Shown: in pieces, positions 25,890-32,810 of the stretch
Numbering within the stretch: position 1 is the first letter of the stretch
Layout: each line of letters opens with the position of its first letter
NCBI RefSeq assembly: GCF_040797425.1
Contig: NZ_JBFNEH010000003.1
Span: 58,472 to 122,471, forward strand
DNA from: Symbiobacterium sp040797425
Lineage (GTDB): Bacteria > Bacillota > Sulfobacillia > Symbiobacteriales > Symbiobacteriaceae
Direction: 5' to 3'
DNA: 64,000 nt
Position numbers and translations under genes: made by a program
Notes under the pieces: model-generated
Database searches by the model: none
What the model was told of the DNA's origin: nothing
The model's input: only the letters and a program-made list of their open reading frames with translations

Positions 25890-26297
25890 GTGGAAGCGGC
25901 ACCGGAACGCAGGATCAGGGTTCTCGTGGCCAAGCTGGGGCTAGACGCCCACGACCGGGGGGCGAAGGTGGTGGCCCGGGCCTACCGGGACGCCGGCTTC
26001 GAGGTGATCTACACCGGCCTCTACCAGCGCCCGGAGGCGGTGGCGGCCGCGGCCATCCAGGAGGACGTGGACGTGGTCGCCATCTCCTCCCTGGCCGGGG
26101 CGCACGGGGTGCTGATCCCGGAGTTAATCCGGTTGCTCCGGGAGCAGGGCGTGGACGACGTGCTCATCCTGGCCGGCGGCATCATCCCCGAGGACGACGT
26201 GCCGGCGCTGCTGGAGGCCGGCGTTTCCCGGGTTTTTGGCCCCGGCTCCGACCTGAACGAGATTATCGAGTACACGAAGGTGAACGTGAAGCGATGA
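25890..26297 (+). CDS. mcmA2: Methylmalonyl-CoA mutase B12-binding subunit
   Basis: 135 residues, flavodoxin-like cobalamin-binding domain. The cobalt-ligating motif D-x-H-x-x-G is LDAHDRG (H21), with later SLAGAH and LAGGIIPEDD loops typical of the mutase. It supplies the coenzyme to the large subunit. GTG start behind GCGGAGGG; its stop overlaps the meaB start (ATGA), so the two are likely coupled in translation. Confidence 0.95.
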   Translation: MEAAPERRIRVLVAKLGLDAHDRGAKVVARAYRDAGFEVIYTGLYQRPEAVAAAAIQEDVDVVAISSLAGAHGVLIPELIRLLREQGVDDVLILAGGIIPEDDVPALLEAGVSRVFGPGSDLNEIIEYTKVNVKR

Positions 26298-27496
26298 CGG
26301 CAGAAGAGCGGGCTGCGGAGCTGTTTGCGCGCCTGGCGACGGGGGACCGGCGGGCGCTGGCCCGGGCCATCACCTGGGTCGAGGACGGGGCGCCGGAGGC
26401 TTCGGCCCTGATGCGCCTGGCCTACCCGCACACCGGACGGGCGCACGTGGTGGGCATCACCGGACCGCCGGGGGCCGGCAAGTCCACGCTGGTGGACAGG
26501 CTGGCCGTGGAACTGCGCGCCCGCGGCCAGACGGTGGCCATCGTGGCGGTAGACCCCACCAGCCCGTTCTCCGGCGGGGCGATCCTGGGCGACCGCATCC
26601 GGATGCAGCGGACGCTCACCGACCCGGGCGTCTTCATGCGGTCGCTCGCCGCCCGCGGCCACCTCGGGGGCCTCTCGCCCGCCACGGCCGAGGTGGTGGG
26701 GCTGCTGGACGCCTTCGGCTTCGACGTGGTCCTGGTCGAGACGGTGGGGGCCGGCCAGTCGGAAGTGGAGATCATGGAGCTGGCCCACACCACCTGCGTG
26801 GTGGTGATCCCCGGCATGGGCGACGAGATCCAGGCGATCAAGGCCGGCATCCTCGAGATCGGCGACGTGTTCGTCTGCAACAAGGCCGATCGGGACGGCG
26901 CCGACCGCACTGTCAACGAGATCGAGATGATGCTCGACCTGGGCCACATGGGCGAGCCGGGGATCAACCGCTGGCCGTCGGAGACGGAGGGCGCCCAGGC
27001 CAGCCAGAGCGCCGACGGCGCTGCCGCCCCCGACGGTAAGGCCAGCGTAGGCGCCAGGGCTGGCGACGCCGCTCTGCGCCGGCTGGACCGCACCGGTCAC
27101 CACAGTGCGGAGGAACTGGGGAACGTGGCCAGCTACCTGACCCGTGCGGCCGCCCACGCGGCGGCTCGCCACGGCACTGCCAACCCGGGCGACATCTCCT
27201 GGCGCCCGCCGGTGCTCAAGACGGTGGCGAAGGACGGCCTGGGGGTGGCCGAGGTGGTCGACCGGCTGGGCGAGCACCTGACCTTTCTGAAGGAGACCGG
27301 TCGCTGGCAGGCCCGCCGCGAGCATGACGCCGCCCGTCGCCTCGAGGAGCTGGTGCGGGAGCGCGTCGTCCGGGCGACGCTGGCCCGAGCCCGCGCCGTG
27401 GGCGACTTCGAGCGGCTGGTGCGGCAGGTGGCGGACCGGCAACTGGACCCCTACACGGCCGCGGACGAGATCCTGCGCAGCCACTGGGGCGGGTGA
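26294..27496 (+). CDS. meaB: MeaB/ArgK G-protein chaperone of methylmalonyl-CoA mutase, with insertion
   Basis: GTPase that gates cofactor loading and protects the mutase. 400 residues compared with about 315-330 usual. Walker A GPPGAGKSTL (about 53-62), VDPTSPFSGGAILGDRIRM, switch region ETVGAGQSEVE and the base-recognition NKADRDG (about 197-203). Between NKADR and the conserved WRPPVLKTVAKDG there is an insertion of about 65-70 residues (roughly 220-295, Ala/Gly/Ser-rich then AAAHAAARHG) that I do not know from other members. C-terminal dimerisation helices present. Confidence 0.93.
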   Translation: MTAEERAAELFARLATGDRRALARAITWVEDGAPEASALMRLAYPHTGRAHVVGITGPPGAGKSTLVDRLAVELRARGQTVAIVAVDPTSPFSGGAILGDRIRMQRTLTDPGVFMRSLAARGHLGGLSPATAEVVGLLDAFGFDVVLVETVGAGQSEVEIMELAHTTCVVVIPGMGDEIQAIKAGILEIGDVFVCNKADRDGADRTVNEIEMMLDLGHMGEPGINRWPSETEGAQASQSADGAAAPDGKASVGARAGDAALRRLDRTGHHSAEELGNVASYLTRAAAHAAARHGTANPGDISWRPPVLKTVAKDGLGVAEVVDRLGEHLTFLKETGRWQARREHDAARRLEELVRERVVRATLARARAVGDFERLVRQVADRQLDPYTAADEILRSHWGG

Positions 27497-27619
27497 GGGT
27501 TTCTGCGCGGCCACGAGGGCCGCCGGGGTTGCCGCGGGCCGGTGAGGACGGCCCAGGGCGGATCGGGCCGGGCCCGATCAGGCATGCAAGGAGAAGAGAC
27601 GAACGAGGAGGCAGGAGCT

Positions 27620-28765
27620 GTGAACTTCTTCCTGACTGAGGAGCAGAAGATGGTGCGGCAGGCCATCCGGGACCTGGCCGAGAAGGAGATTGCCCCGTAC
27701 TCGGCCGAGTACAACCGCAAGCACGAGTTTCCGTGGCGCAACTTCAAGCTGCTGGCCGAGAACGGCTACCTGAACATGCACCTGCCCGAGCCTTACGGCG
27801 GCGGGATGGACTGGGTGAGCTACGCGATCGTGATCGAGGAGCTGGCCCGGGCCTGCGCGGTGACCGCGGTGATCTACGAGGTTCACTGCTCGCTGCACTC
27901 CGAGGCCATTTTCCACTTCGGGTCCCAGGAGCAGAAGGACCGCTACCTGCCCAGGCTGACCCGGGGCGAGATCCTGGGCGCCTACGCACTCACCGAGCCC
28001 GGAGCGGGTTCCGACGCCGCCGCGATTCGCACCACGGCCATCCGGGACGGCGACCACTACATCCTGAACGGCGAGAAGACCTTCATCACCAACGGTGGTC
28101 AGGCCGGTCTGTATGTGGTCTTTGCCCGCACGAACCCGGACCCTGCGGCCGGCCACCGGGGCATCTCCGCCTTCCTGGTGGAGGCAGGCACCCCTGGCTT
28201 CACGGTTGGAAAGCCGATGGAGAAGATGGGGCTCCACGCCTCGCACACCACCACGCTGCACTTCGAGGACTGCCGCATCCCCGCCTCGCAACGGCTCGGT
28301 CAGGAGGGCGAGGGCTTCAAGATCGCCATGTCGATCCTCGACCGGGGCCGTATCGGCATCGCCGCCCAGGCCGTGGGCATCACCCAGGCGGCGCTGGAGG
28401 ACTCGATCAAGTTCGCAAAAGAGCGGCACACCTTCGGCAAGCCCATCGTCGAGCACCAGGCCATCGCCTGGAAGATCGCCGACATGGCCACCGACCTGGA
28501 GGCGGCCCGCCTGCTGCTCTACCGGGCGGCCTTCCTGATGCAGCAGGGCGTGCGGGCCACCAAGGAGATCTCGATGGCCAAGCTCTTCGCCTCGGAGATG
28601 GCGATGAAGCACACCGTGGAGGCGGTGCAGATCCACGGCGGGTATGGCTATATGCAGGAGTACCGGGTCGAGCGGCTGATGCGGGAGGCGAAGATCACGC
28701 AGCTCTACGAGGGCACCAGCGAGATCCAGCGGCTGGTGATCTCCCGGGCGCTGCTTCGAGACTAG
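27620..28765 (+). CDS. Acyl-CoA dehydrogenase, short/branched-chain type
   Basis: 381 residues, the classic length. GTG 27,620 with GGAGGCAGGAG upstream; an in-frame extension to 27,542 looks non-coding. All signatures present: YALTEPGAGSDAA, LNGEKTFITNGG, GFKIAMSILDRGRIGIAAQA, ERHTFGKPIVEHQAI, QIHGGYGYMQEY and the catalytic-Glu motif YEGTSEIQRLVI. It oxidises an acyl-CoA and passes electrons to ETF. Lying behind the methylmalonyl-CoA mutase genes, it suits branched-chain or propionate-yielding acyl-CoA breakdown. Confidence 0.94.
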   Translation: MNFFLTEEQKMVRQAIRDLAEKEIAPYSAEYNRKHEFPWRNFKLLAENGYLNMHLPEPYGGGMDWVSYAIVIEELARACAVTAVIYEVHCSLHSEAIFHFGSQEQKDRYLPRLTRGEILGAYALTEPGAGSDAAAIRTTAIRDGDHYILNGEKTFITNGGQAGLYVVFARTNPDPAAGHRGISAFLVEAGTPGFTVGKPMEKMGLHASHTTTLHFEDCRIPASQRLGQEGEGFKIAMSILDRGRIGIAAQAVGITQAALEDSIKFAKERHTFGKPIVEHQAIAWKIADMATDLEAARLLLYRAAFLMQQGVRATKEISMAKLFASEMAMKHTVEAVQIHGGYGYMQEYRVERLMREAKITQLYEGTSEIQRLVISRALLRD

Positions 28766-28879
28766 AGGGAACCGGGCGAGCGTCCGTGCGGACGACGCAT
28801 GAGACGAGAATCAGGGCCCCCGGGGGTGCCGCCTCGGGGGCTCACGGATTCTGGCGCACGGCGACAGGAGGTCGATCAC

Positions 28880-29347
28880 GTGCAGCGGAGATGGCTGCTG
28901 GTGGCGGCGGCCGTGACGCTGGCCGCCACGCTTGCGGGGATCGGCTGGGTGTATACACACCCGCCGCTGAGGAGTTACGGCTACTACACGATGAGACGCC
29001 ATGACGGCGATATCGTGGTGTACGGTGTCGACCTGGATAACAACGGTCGCTGGCCCCTCACCTTGACGGCCGTGACCCGCGAGGGGGAGGAACTCCTGCC
29101 TCCGCACGCCGTCGCCGTGGCCAACTTCGCCGACAGCGAGCTTGCGGGGAGTGCCGCAGCCATGGACTTGCAGGAACACGGCTACAAGCTCACGTTCGGC
29201 GCAGTCTACGGCTGGGAGATCCTCCCGGCGGAGCGAGTGCGACACTTCCGGTACGCAATCCGGTTGTGGGACACAGGCCCCGGGACGTATGTTGTCCATT
29301 ACCGCTATCTCGGGCTGCCGCTGAAGTACGAGATCACTGTGGGGTAA
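28880..29347 (+). CDS. Membrane-anchored hypothetical protein
   Basis: 155 residues from GTG 28,880 (AGGAGGT 8 bp upstream). An N-terminal anchor or uncleaved signal, RRWLLVAAAVTLAATLAGIG, is followed by an external domain rich in beta strands (GYYTMRRHDGDIVVYGVDLD, FRYAIRLWDTGPGTYVVHYR), resembling a small Ig-like fold. No family recognised. It follows the acyl-CoA dehydrogenase by 115 bp and ends at a terminator. Confidence 0.75.
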   Translation: MQRRWLLVAAAVTLAATLAGIGWVYTHPPLRSYGYYTMRRHDGDIVVYGVDLDNNGRWPLTLTAVTREGEELLPPHAVAVANFADSELAGSAAAMDLQEHGYKLTFGAVYGWEILPAERVRHFRYAIRLWDTGPGTYVVHYRYLGLPLKYEITVG

Positions 29348-29353
29348 TCTGTT

Positions 29354-29382
29354 CCCCCCGAGGTCACGAGACCCTCGGGGGG
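29354..29382 (+). terminator. Terminator before the repeat island
   Basis: 10-bp perfect stem CCCCCCGAGG / CCTCGGGGGG with 9-nt loop, 7 bp after the stop. Confidence 0.7.
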
Positions 29383-29536
29383 ATGTGTCTGCGGAGGCGT
29401 ACCGGACTGGTCCAGGCGGCCTCGGCGGGTGGCCGCCTGGGGGCGAACCTGTGCCACACCGACCACGGTGCGACCAACCGATTCGCGCCGAGTCTGCCCG
29501 GGTGCCCTGAGGGGAACAGGCGGCTGGGGGAAGCAC

Positions 29537-29850
29537 CCTTGCCGCCGCGTGTGTTCTGTTCTCGGTAGGTGTTGATGCAGGCAACCCTGGCGGGAACTAG
29601 CGGCAGGGGGAGTAGCTCTAGCCGCTGCGCATGTTCTGTTCTGCGAAAGTGTTGATGGGGTCAACCCTGGGGGGAACTTGCGGCAGGGTGGAGTTCTCCT
29701 TGCTACCGCGTATGTTCTGTTCTGCGAAAGTGTTGATGGAGTTTGCCCTGGCGGGTACTGGTAGCAGGGTGCAGTATCCCCCACTGCCGCGTACGCTCTG
29801 TTCTGCATCGGTGTTGACAAGCGAGCGCCAGGCTGGACTGCCGGTCGTTG
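29537..29850 (+). repeat. Tandem array of 80-81 bp hairpin-forming units
   Basis: Four clear units whose GTTCTGTTCT (or GCTCTGTTCT) cores start at 29,553, 29,633, 29,714 and 29,795 (periods 80, 81, 81), plus a decayed fifth near 29,906. The conserved core is TGTTCTGTTCTGCGAAAGTG followed by TTGATGG. Flanking arms can pair: CCTTGCCGC/GCGGCAGGG (29,537 and 29,600), GCCGC/GCGGC (29,621 and 29,680), CCTTGCTACC/GGTAGCAGGG (29,698 and 29,760). The third unit keeps pairing with different bases, which supports a selected hairpin. Non-coding on both strands. The gap 29,348-30,091 holds only this array and the promoter of the next gene. Confidence 0.85.
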
Positions 29851-30002
29851 TACAACCTGCTCGGCGGCGCAGGCCCTCTCTGTGTAGCTTCTTGGCTCAC
29901 ACACACGTTCTGTCCGACTGGGCTGACTGGTGCAGGGAACACCCGCTTCAGGACGCGGCCGGCATGTCGGACCACCGTAAGCCCCGCCCCATAGCCGCGA
30001 AA

Positions 30003-30018
30003 TCACCCGCGCGGGTGA
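30003..30018. promoter_or_regulatory. 16-bp perfect palindrome upstream of the transposase-derived gene
   Basis: TCACCCGCGCGGGTGA, 12 bp before the -35 element at 30,030. Size and position suit a dimeric regulator site. Confidence 0.55.
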
Positions 30019-30029
30019 GAACATACGTC

Positions 30030-30075
30030 TGGACAGCGAACTAGTGTCTGGATAAACTGGGTCTAGAACCCAGTT
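30030..30075 (+). promoter_or_regulatory. Promoter and hairpin of the transposase-derived gene
   Basis: TGGACA (30,030-30,035), 17 bp, TAAACT (30,053-30,058). Overlapping the -10 and reaching the ribosome site is an 8-bp perfect inverted repeat, AACTGGGT-CTAGA-ACCCAGTT (30,055-30,075), a second likely operator or a 5' mRNA hairpin. Confidence 0.55.
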
Positions 30076-30091
30076 GAGAGGAGTTCTCGCG

Positions 30092-31585
30092 GTGCTGCTG
30101 GCCGACTTGCTCCGTCGAGACGGTGGTGACCGAGATTCTATGCCTGCGCCCACAGGACGGTTATCTCGAGGCTCGCATCAACTGGAACCCTGCGTGCAGG
30201 TAGGGCCCATGGACTCTGACGGACGCAATCCGACTCGCCGGCTGCGGCCGGACGATTCGCAAGGCAGCAGGTCCGGCTTCCGGGAGCGCATCGGTTCATG
30301 CGGCTGCGGGTCCAGCTACCAGCCGGGACCGGACGGACCGCGCAGCAGTAAACTCGGTCCTCATGCAGGGCTCACTCATTCGGACGGTTGCGAGTCCAGC
30401 CTCCAGGCGGGACCGGACGGATCGCACAGCAGTAAACGCGGCCCTCAAGCGGGGCTGACCGATTCGGACGGTTGCGAGTCCAGCCTCCAGGCGGGACCGG
30501 ACGGATCGCGCAGCAGTAAACGCGGCCCTCAAGCGGGGCTGACCGATTCGGACGGTTGCAGGCCCAGCCACCAGGCGGAACCGGACGGTTGGTACAGCCG
30601 TGGGTCCCCTCCTCAGGAGGAGCCGCCCGATGCGAACTCCAGCACGCCCACCCGCCAGATGAGACCGAACGAAGTGTGCGGGAGCGAGTCAGGTTCCCAG
30701 GCGGGACGGGCACTCTGCCCACGGTGTGGGGATTCCCGAGTTGCAAAGAACGGAAGTTTTCGGTTGCGGTCAGGTGAGCGAGTCCAGCGGTACCTCTGCA
30801 GGGCGTGTGGCCGCACCTTCAGCCCCCTCACCGGCAAGCCCGCGTATCGCCTTCGGAAACGGGCAGAGTGGAACGCCATGGTGCATCTCCTGCAGACCGA
30901 GTTGCCCTTGCGCCAGACCGCGTCGCGCCTCAGCATCAGCCTGTCCACTGCGTTTCGCTGGCGGCATCGCGCCCTGGCCTACCTGAACCGACGGGTTTGC
31001 GCACCCCTGGGTGGAGACGTGAGTGTCCGGTTCTTCCGCGTCAAGTACTCCGAGAAAGGTAGTCGAATCTGTAACGGCCCGGGCAGTTGGGGTTACTGGA
31101 ATATCGCTCGGCGCGGTCCTGAGCCGGAATGGCGCCCCCGCCCCCGGATGGCGACTTCCGGTAAGCGTCGATTTCGGCTGCTGATCGAGGGCCGCCCGGT
31201 CGGCGTGATGGTGGCTCAGAATGAGGGAGGATGCGAGCTGTGCATTCTTGGGCAGGGCCGTACCACGCCTGAGCTTTTCGGCCGAGGTCTCGCTCAACTG
31301 GTCAAGCCGGGATCGCAGGTGTTTTCCTTCGGTGGGTTCCGCCACGACTTTGAGGAGGCCTGCGAAGCCCTGGGGCTGGCTCACCATGACGGGCATCCCT
31401 CCCCCGACCGGGTTCGAGTCGCCCCGCTGCCGGGATCGTGGCTTCGTCGTTTCAAAGGTGTTGCCACCCGTTACCTTGCTCACTACCTGGCCTGGTTCCG
31501 GGATATCGTCCATCACGCAGGGGCCCCGGGTGGGACTGTACCGGCGGAGTGCCCTACCCTCAGGCTCCTGTTGGTTTCTCGTTGA
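30092..31585 (+). CDS. IS1595-type transposase-derived protein lacking catalytic residues, with tandem repeats
   Basis: 497 residues from GTG 30,092 (GAGAGGAG 8 bp upstream). Residues 71-182 are four 28-residue repeats (GCESSLQAGPDG, SKRGPQAGLTDSD type; exact 84-bp DNA units from 30,302). Then a zinc ribbon CPRC...CRAC (C209, C212, C236, C239) and a helix-turn-helix LRQTASRLSISLSTAFRWRH (273-292), exactly as in IS1595 transposases, and the family C-terminus WLRRFKGVATRYLAHYLAWF (450-469). The catalytic sites are gone: the usual VEVDET is VSVRFF (R313 for Asp), TDGH is FGGF (G414 for Asp), and the last acid/Asn region is APLPGS. So it has the DNA-binding parts but should not cut. No flanking inverted repeats of an IS seen. 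Confidence 0.8.
   Translation: MLLADLLRRDGGDRDSMPAPTGRLSRGSHQLEPCVQVGPMDSDGRNPTRRLRPDDSQGSRSGFRERIGSCGCGSSYQPGPDGPRSSKLGPHAGLTHSDGCESSLQAGPDGSHSSKRGPQAGLTDSDGCESSLQAGPDGSRSSKRGPQAGLTDSDGCRPSHQAEPDGWYSRGSPPQEEPPDANSSTPTRQMRPNEVCGSESGSQAGRALCPRCGDSRVAKNGSFRLRSGERVQRYLCRACGRTFSPLTGKPAYRLRKRAEWNAMVHLLQTELPLRQTASRLSISLSTAFRWRHRALAYLNRRVCAPLGGDVSVRFFRVKYSEKGSRICNGPGSWGYWNIARRGPEPEWRPRPRMATSGKRRFRLLIEGRPVGVMVAQNEGGCELCILGQGRTTPELFGRGLAQLVKPGSQVFSFGGFRHDFEEACEALGLAHHDGHPSPDRVRVAPLPGSWLRRFKGVATRYLAHYLAWFRDIVHHAGAPGGTVPAECPTLRLLLVSR
30302..30637 (+). repeat. Four in-frame 84-bp repeats inside the transposase-derived gene
   Basis: Units start at 30,302, 30,386, 30,470 and 30,554. Units 2 and 3 are nearly identical; 1 and 4 are diverged. 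On the opposite strand GGCCGCGTTTACTGCTGTGC ... GGCTGGACT faintly resembles the array unit at 29,788 (GCCGCGTACGCTCTGTTCTG ... GGCTGGACT), so these may derive from an inverted array; that link is tentative. Confidence 0.85.
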
Positions 31586-31818
31586 CTTCCCCTTGTCTGG
31601 GCGGGATGGGACTGCTATTTCGCCCTGCGCAGGTCCCGCGCCGGAGCCTGGGCGTCTTCAGCGTGCTCACGATTCGGGCTGGCAGCTTGACCCGCTCATG
31701 GCGGGAGGGACAGAGACCAATCGAGCGGGCCTAAGACGATCGGCGGTGAGGGAGTGCGCCGACGACACCTGGGGTGGGCTTGCGTTCGCCTGGGCCAGAC
31801 GGCGTGGCCCCGCGGCCG

Positions 31819-31995
31819 CGTCCCGGTTGCGGGACGTGTCAGCGGTGCGGCGAGTCTCGGGGGGAGGAGACGTGGTTCTCGTAGCCCGCCCCGGTTGTGA
31901 CGCGTGTCAGGGGTGCGTCGGGTCTCGGGGGGAGGCGACGGGGTTCTCGTAGCCCGTCCCGGTTGCGAGACGTGTCCGGGGTTCGCGGTCCCGGG
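31819..31995 (+). repeat. 68-bp tandem repeat, about 2.6 copies
   Basis: CCCGGTTG marks unit starts at 31,822, 31,890 and 31,958 (period 68). Shared parts are GTGTC-GGGTGCG, GTCTCGGGGGGAGG and GGTTCTCGTAGCCCG. The first unit contains a perfect 7-bp hairpin CGTCCCG-GTTG-CGGGACG at 31,819-31,836. Not obviously coding. The stretch 31,586-31,818 holds nothing I recognise. Confidence 0.85.
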
Positions 31996-32105
31996 CAGCG
32001 GCGGCGTGGCCCTGGCAATCTTGCCCCCATTGTTGACCTGCTTGGGGTGCGCCAGACCAGCGTCCATGCACGGTTCGGTGGGCTGGGCCGGGCACCGGAC
32101 TACCG

Positions 32106-32222
32106 CATCGGGGTCCCTGGGGTGCGTTCGGGGGTGCGCGATCGCGTCGGGGTCCCTGGGGTGCGTTCGGGGGTGCGCGATCACGTCGGGGTCCCTGCGG
32201 TGTGTTCGGGGGTGCCCGATCC
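32106..32222 (+). repeat. 39-bp tandem repeat, three copies
   Basis: TCGGGGTCCCTG starts at 32,108, 32,147 and 32,186; unit CGGGGTCCCTGGGGTGCGTT then CGGGGGTGCGCGATCACGT-like. The period is a multiple of three, and frames on both strands stay open (GVPGVRSGVRD on plus), but no start or ribosome site supports a gene. Confidence 0.85.
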
Positions 32223-32289
32223 GTCGCAGGCGTGGCCTTCGCAGACTCGCTGGCGGTTCACGGCCCGGACGGGGTGCGCTGGTTCGCCC

Positions 32290-32314
32290 CATCAACAGTC
32301 ATTGAGAACAGAGC
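32290..32314 (-). repeat. Inverted copy of the array core at the far end of the island
   Basis: On the reverse strand GCTCTGTTCTCAATGACTGT followed by TGATG, preceded by GCGCGTAT, matching the unit core at 29.5 kb. It marks the right end of the repeat island in the opposite direction. Confidence 0.7.
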
Positions 32315-32357
32315 ATACGCGCTGGCACAGGGGGTACACGGGCCCGGACTGCACGCC

Positions 32358-32810
32358 TTACGTCAGGTCTAAACCGATACACCGTAGACCTTCCGAGACG
32401 AGCGGTGAGACCGCATCGGGGCGCGCTTCGGTGAGGGGCAGCCAGACGGCGCCCAGGGAGTCGCGGCCGTCGGGGCCCGCCTTGATGGCGGTGAGACTCC
32501 CACCGGTCACCCGGTAGAGAAAGCCGAGGTGGTGCAGTTCCACCAGGTGCGTGCCCGTGTCTGCGACGAACGTGGAGACGCGGCTGAACGCGCCCAGCAG
32601 TTCGCACACGGCAACCCTGGTGCTGGTCTCCTCCAGAAACTCCCGCACAACAGTTTCGGGCGGCGATTCGCCGAACTCCACGCCGCCGCCCGGCAGATCG
32701 TACAGACCCTTGTACGGGCCCCTGGCTTTCTTGATCACCAGGATCATCCCGTCCTGAACGCCGATGCCATACGCGCCAATCCGGGTTTCACGTACCGTTT
32801 CGATCTTCAC
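32358..32810 (-). CDS. Nudix hydrolase
   Basis: About 150 residues. The Nudix box is complete: GGGVEFGESPPETVVREF followed by LEE (G-x5-E-x7-R-E-x2-E-E). The N-terminal strand GAYGIGVQDGMILVIKKARG and YDLPGG are typical of ADP-ribose/8-oxo-dGTP type hydrolases. The start is uncertain: GTG at 32,810 (AAGGGAG very close), GTG 32,822 or GTG 32,837; all overlap the 3' end of the LysR gene, suggesting coupling. Substrate unknown. Confidence 0.85.
   Translation of the reverse strand: MKIETVRETRIGAYGIGVQDGMILVIKKARGPYKGLYDLPGGGVEFGESPPETVVREFLEETSTRVAVCELLGAFSRVSTFVADTGTHLVELHHLGFLYRVTGGSLTAIKAGPDGRDSLGAVWLPLTEARPDAVSPLVSEGLRCIGLDLT

Noticed and set aside
29537..29910. CRISPR array
   Set aside because: The whole 80-81 bp unit is conserved, including what would be spacers; no cas genes; unit length and core are wrong.
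31696..32295. 199-codon reverse-strand frame with 13-residue PRDPDAIAHPRTH repeats
   Set aside because: The start lies inside the inverted core copy, no ribosome site, and the plus strand is equally open; more likely a 39-bp non-coding repeat.
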